7,445 bases of DNA from JAVBJV01 sp031555315 (GTDB lineage Bacteria; Pseudomonadota; Alphaproteobacteria; Acetobacterales; Acetobacteraceae), in NCBI GenBank assembly GCA_031555315.1, contig JAVBUO010000030.1:1-7445 (forward strand), read 5' to 3'. Made by a program: the position numbers and the translations under genes. The notes under the pieces are model-generated. The model ran no database searches. It saw only the letters and a list, made by a program, of their open reading frames with translations, and was not told the origin of the DNA. Shown piece after piece: positions 5,514 through 7,445 of the stretch. Position 1 is the stretch's first letter. Every line of letters starts with the position of its first letter.

Positions 5514-6569
5514 AAAATATTGGTGGTTGGCCCGTCCTGGGTGGGCGACATGATGATGTCGCAAAGTCTCTATCGCACGCTCAAGGCGCGCTATCCCCAG
5601 GCCATTATCGACGTGATGGCGCCCGCGTGGTGCCGTCCGTTGTTGTCGCGTATGCCGGAAGTCAACGAAGCCATCCCGATGCCGCTCGGCCGCGGTGCGC
5701 TGGCCATCGGTGAACGTCGAAAGCTCGGGCACAGCCTGCGCGAACGTCGTTACGACCGTGCCTACGTGCTGCCAAACTCGTTTAAATCAGCGCTGGTCCC
5801 CTTCTTCGCCAACATCCCGCACCGTACCGGCTGGCGGGGTGAGATGCGCTACGGTTTGTTGAACGATGCGCGCGTGCTGGACAAAGACGCCTGGCCGCTG
5901 ATGGTCGAGCGCTATGTGGCGCTGGCTTACGATAACGGCGTCATGCGCAGTGCCAAAGATCTACCTCAGCCCCTGCTCTGGCCACAGCTGCAGGTGTTCG
6001 ACGGTGAAAAATCGCAGGTCTGTAACGCGTTTTCTATTCCGGCCGATCGACCCATCGTCGGCTTCTGTCCCGGCGCGGAATTTGGCCCGGCAAAACGCTG
6101 GCCGCATTACCACTATGCTGAACTGGCAAAGCAGCTCATCGATACCGGGTACCAGGTTATCCTGTTCGGTTCGGCCAAAGATCATGAAGCCGGCAACGAC
6201 ATTCTTGCCGCGTTGAATACCCAGCAGCAGGCGTGGTGCCGTAACCTTGCTGGCGAAACCCAGCTTGAGCAAGCGGTAGTACTGATTGCCGCCTGTAAAG
6301 CGGTGGTCAGCAATGACTCTGGCCTGATGCACGTTGCCGCAGCACTCAATCGCCCGCTGGTCGCGCTGTATGGCCCGAGCAGCCCCGATTTCACCCCACC
6401 GCTGTCGCACCAGGCGCGGGTTATCCGCCTGATTAGCGGCTATCACAAGGTTCGCAAAGGCGATGCCGATCAAGGCTATCACCAGAGCCTAATCGATATT
6501 ACGCCGCAGCGCGTGCTGGAAGAGCTGACCGCGCTGCTGCAGGAAAAACCGGAAAAAGAGGAAGCGTAA
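5511..6569 (+). CDS. waaF: ADP-heptose:LPS heptosyltransferase II
   Basis: Transfers the second L-glycero-D-manno-heptose onto heptose I of the LPS inner core at the cytoplasmic face of the inner membrane; also called RfaF. It is a 352-residue GT-B enzyme of family GT9, against 348 in E. coli; the extra residues are in the charged tail EKPEKEEA. The N-terminal MKILVVGPSWVGDMMMSQ carries the family's G-D motif (D13, probable catalytic base). The C-terminal domain has CPGAEFGPAKRWP (K195) and NDSGLMHVAAAL (D269 and the donor-binding loop), then YGPSSPDFTPP. The start codon lies in the last bases of the ERIC element, and the ribosome-binding site is also ERIC-derived. waaC follows after 3 nt, so they form one operon. 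The frame is intact and the match to E. coli WaaF is close. Confidence 0.97.
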   Translation: MKILVVGPSWVGDMMMSQSLYRTLKARYPQAIIDVMAPAWCRPLLSRMPEVNEAIPMPLGRGALAIGERRKLGHSLRERRYDRAYVLPNSFKSALVPFFANIPHRTGWRGEMRYGLLNDARVLDKDAWPLMVERYVALAYDNGVMRSAKDLPQPLLWPQLQVFDGEKSQVCNAFSIPADRPIVGFCPGAEFGPAKRWPHYHYAELAKQLIDTGYQVILFGSAKDHEAGNDILAALNTQQQAWCRNLAGETQLEQAVVLIAACKAVVSNDSGLMHVAAALNRPLVALYGPSSPDFTPPLSHQARVIRLISGYHKVRKGDADQGYHQSLIDITPQRVLEELTALLQEKPEKEEA

Positions 6570-6572
6570 CGG

Positions 6573-7445
6573 ATGCGGGTATTGATCGTGAAAACCTCGT
6601 CCATGGGCGACGTCCTGCATACGCTGCCCGCGCTGACCGACGCCGCGCAGGCTATTCCCGACATTCGTTTTGACTGGGCGGTGGAGGAAGGATTCGCGCA
6701 GATCCCCTCCTGGCATAATGCCGTCGACCGCGTGATCCCGGTCGCCATTCGCCGCTGGCGTAAAGCCTGGTTCTCCGCCCCGATTAAAGTGGAACGCGCA
6801 GCCTTTCGTCAGGCCATACGCGCGCAGCGCTATGATGCCATTATCGATGCCCAGGGCCTGGTCAAAAGCGCCGCGTTAGTGACCCGCCTGGCGCAGGGCG
6901 TCAAACACGGTATGGACTGGCACAGCGCCCGCGAGCCGCTGGCGAGCCTGTTCTACAATCGCCGCCACGCGATTGCAAAACAGCAACACGCCGTCGAACG
7001 TACCCGGGAACTGTTTGCTAAAAGCCTCGGTTATACCCGACCGGCGCAGCAGGGTGATTATGCCATCGCCCGTCACTTTACGGATTCGTCAGCCGCGACG
7101 GCTGCACCGTACCTGGTTTTCCTGCATGCTACGACCCGCGACGATAAACACTGGCCCGAAAGCCACTGGCGGGCGCTGATCGCTCTGCTGGCCAACAGCG
7201 GTCTGCACATTAAGCTACCGTGGGGCGCACCGCACGAAGAAGCGCGGGCTAACCGACGGGCCGCAGGCCACGACTTTGTCGAGGTGCTGCCGCGGATGAG
7301 CCTGGAGCAGGTCGCTCAGGTTCTGGCGAGCGCCAGAGGCGTGGTGTCCGTCGATACCGGCCTGAGCCATCTGACCGCGGCACTCGATAAGCCGAACTTT
7401 ACGCTGTATGGCCCCACCGATCCGGGGCTGATTGGCGGCTACGGT
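6573..7445 (+). CDS. waaC: ADP-heptose:LPS heptosyltransferase I (3' end beyond the window)
   Basis: Adds the first heptose to Kdo2-lipid A, the step just before WaaF; also called RfaC. 291 codons are present and open to the window edge; E. coli WaaC is about 319 residues, so roughly 28 are missing only because the window ends. It is a GT9 enzyme with a GT-B fold: MRVLIVKTSSMGDVLHTLPA with D13 (catalytic base), TTRDDKHWP with K192 (ADP-heptose phosphate contact), LPWGAPHEE near 220, SVDTGLSHLTAAL with D261, and YGPTDPGLIGGYG at the edge. All three key residues fall at the E. coli numbers, so there is no indel before them. The ATG is 3 nt after the waaF stop, and its Shine-Dalgarno GAGGAA (6558-6563) lies in the end of waaF, which favours coupled translation. 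Confidence 0.96.
   Translation, partial: MRVLIVKTSSMGDVLHTLPALTDAAQAIPDIRFDWAVEEGFAQIPSWHNAVDRVIPVAIRRWRKAWFSAPIKVERAAFRQAIRAQRYDAIIDAQGLVKSAALVTRLAQGVKHGMDWHSAREPLASLFYNRRHAIAKQQHAVERTRELFAKSLGYTRPAQQGDYAIARHFTDSSAATAAPYLVFLHATTRDDKHWPESHWRALIALLANSGLHIKLPWGAPHEEARANRRAAGHDFVEVLPRMSLEQVAQVLASARGVVSVDTGLSHLTAALDKPNFTLYGPTDPGLIGGYG

Noticed and set aside
5456..5713. Open frame starting in the ERIC and running into waaF in another frame
   Set aside because: It overlaps waaF out of frame, starts with GTG inside the repeat and has no recognisable product.
1..7445. Previously undescribed multi-gene system (defence, mobile island, CRISPR)
   Set aside because: Every gene is a recognisable core or LPS gene in conserved order; no direct-repeat array, integrase, transposase or tRNA is visible.

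Overview
The window is a chromosomal segment from a member of the Enterobacteriaceae. The gene order envC-yibQ-[glycosyltransferase]<-tdh<-kbl | hldD->waaF->waaC is the enterobacterial threonine-degradation / LPS inner-core junction. The Tdh, Kbl, HldD, WaaF and WaaC products can be read residue by residue against the E. coli proteins as I remember them. The gene between yibQ and tdh is not the E. coli/Salmonella-type waaH (yibD) but a shorter WaaE/KdtX-like family 2 glycosyltransferase. Together with the ERIC repeat, this points to an Enterobacter/Klebsiella-like relative rather than E. coli itself; the genus is an inference.

Layout. Bases 1-108 are the last 35 codons of envC (divisome amidase activator). 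They are followed after 3 nt by yibQ (112-1056, TTG start, secreted divergent polysaccharide deacetylase), which ends in a strong intrinsic terminator (1080-1115). That terminator lies inside the 3' end of the convergent glycosyltransferase gene (1866-1066, minus). Next come tdh (3029-2004) and kbl (4235-3039), a two-gene minus-strand operon with its own terminator (1977-2000). A 215-bp divergent promoter region (4236-4450) separates kbl from the plus-strand heptose operon hldD (4451-5431), waaF (5511-6569) and waaC (6573 to the window end, cut off by the edge).

How the genes work together. Kbl and Tdh convert threonine to glycine plus acetyl-CoA. HldD makes ADP-L-glycero-D-manno-heptose, which WaaC and WaaF then add to Kdo2-lipid A as heptose I and heptose II. 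The orphan glycosyltransferase may decorate the same LPS core. EnvC and YibQ act in the periplasm on the cell wall.

The most notable feature is an apparently full-length ERIC element (about 127 bp, 5387-5513) sitting exactly across the hldD/waaF junction. It supplies the last 14 codons and the stop codon of hldD, giving a 326-residue HldD instead of the usual 310. It also supplies the central ERIC hairpin in the operon mRNA, the Shine-Dalgarno sequence of waaF and even the waaF start codon. I saw no tRNA, rRNA, CRISPR array, insertion sequence or prophage gene. Apart from the ERIC insertion and the glycosyltransferase, this is ordinary core-genome sequence, and I did not find a new multi-gene system.
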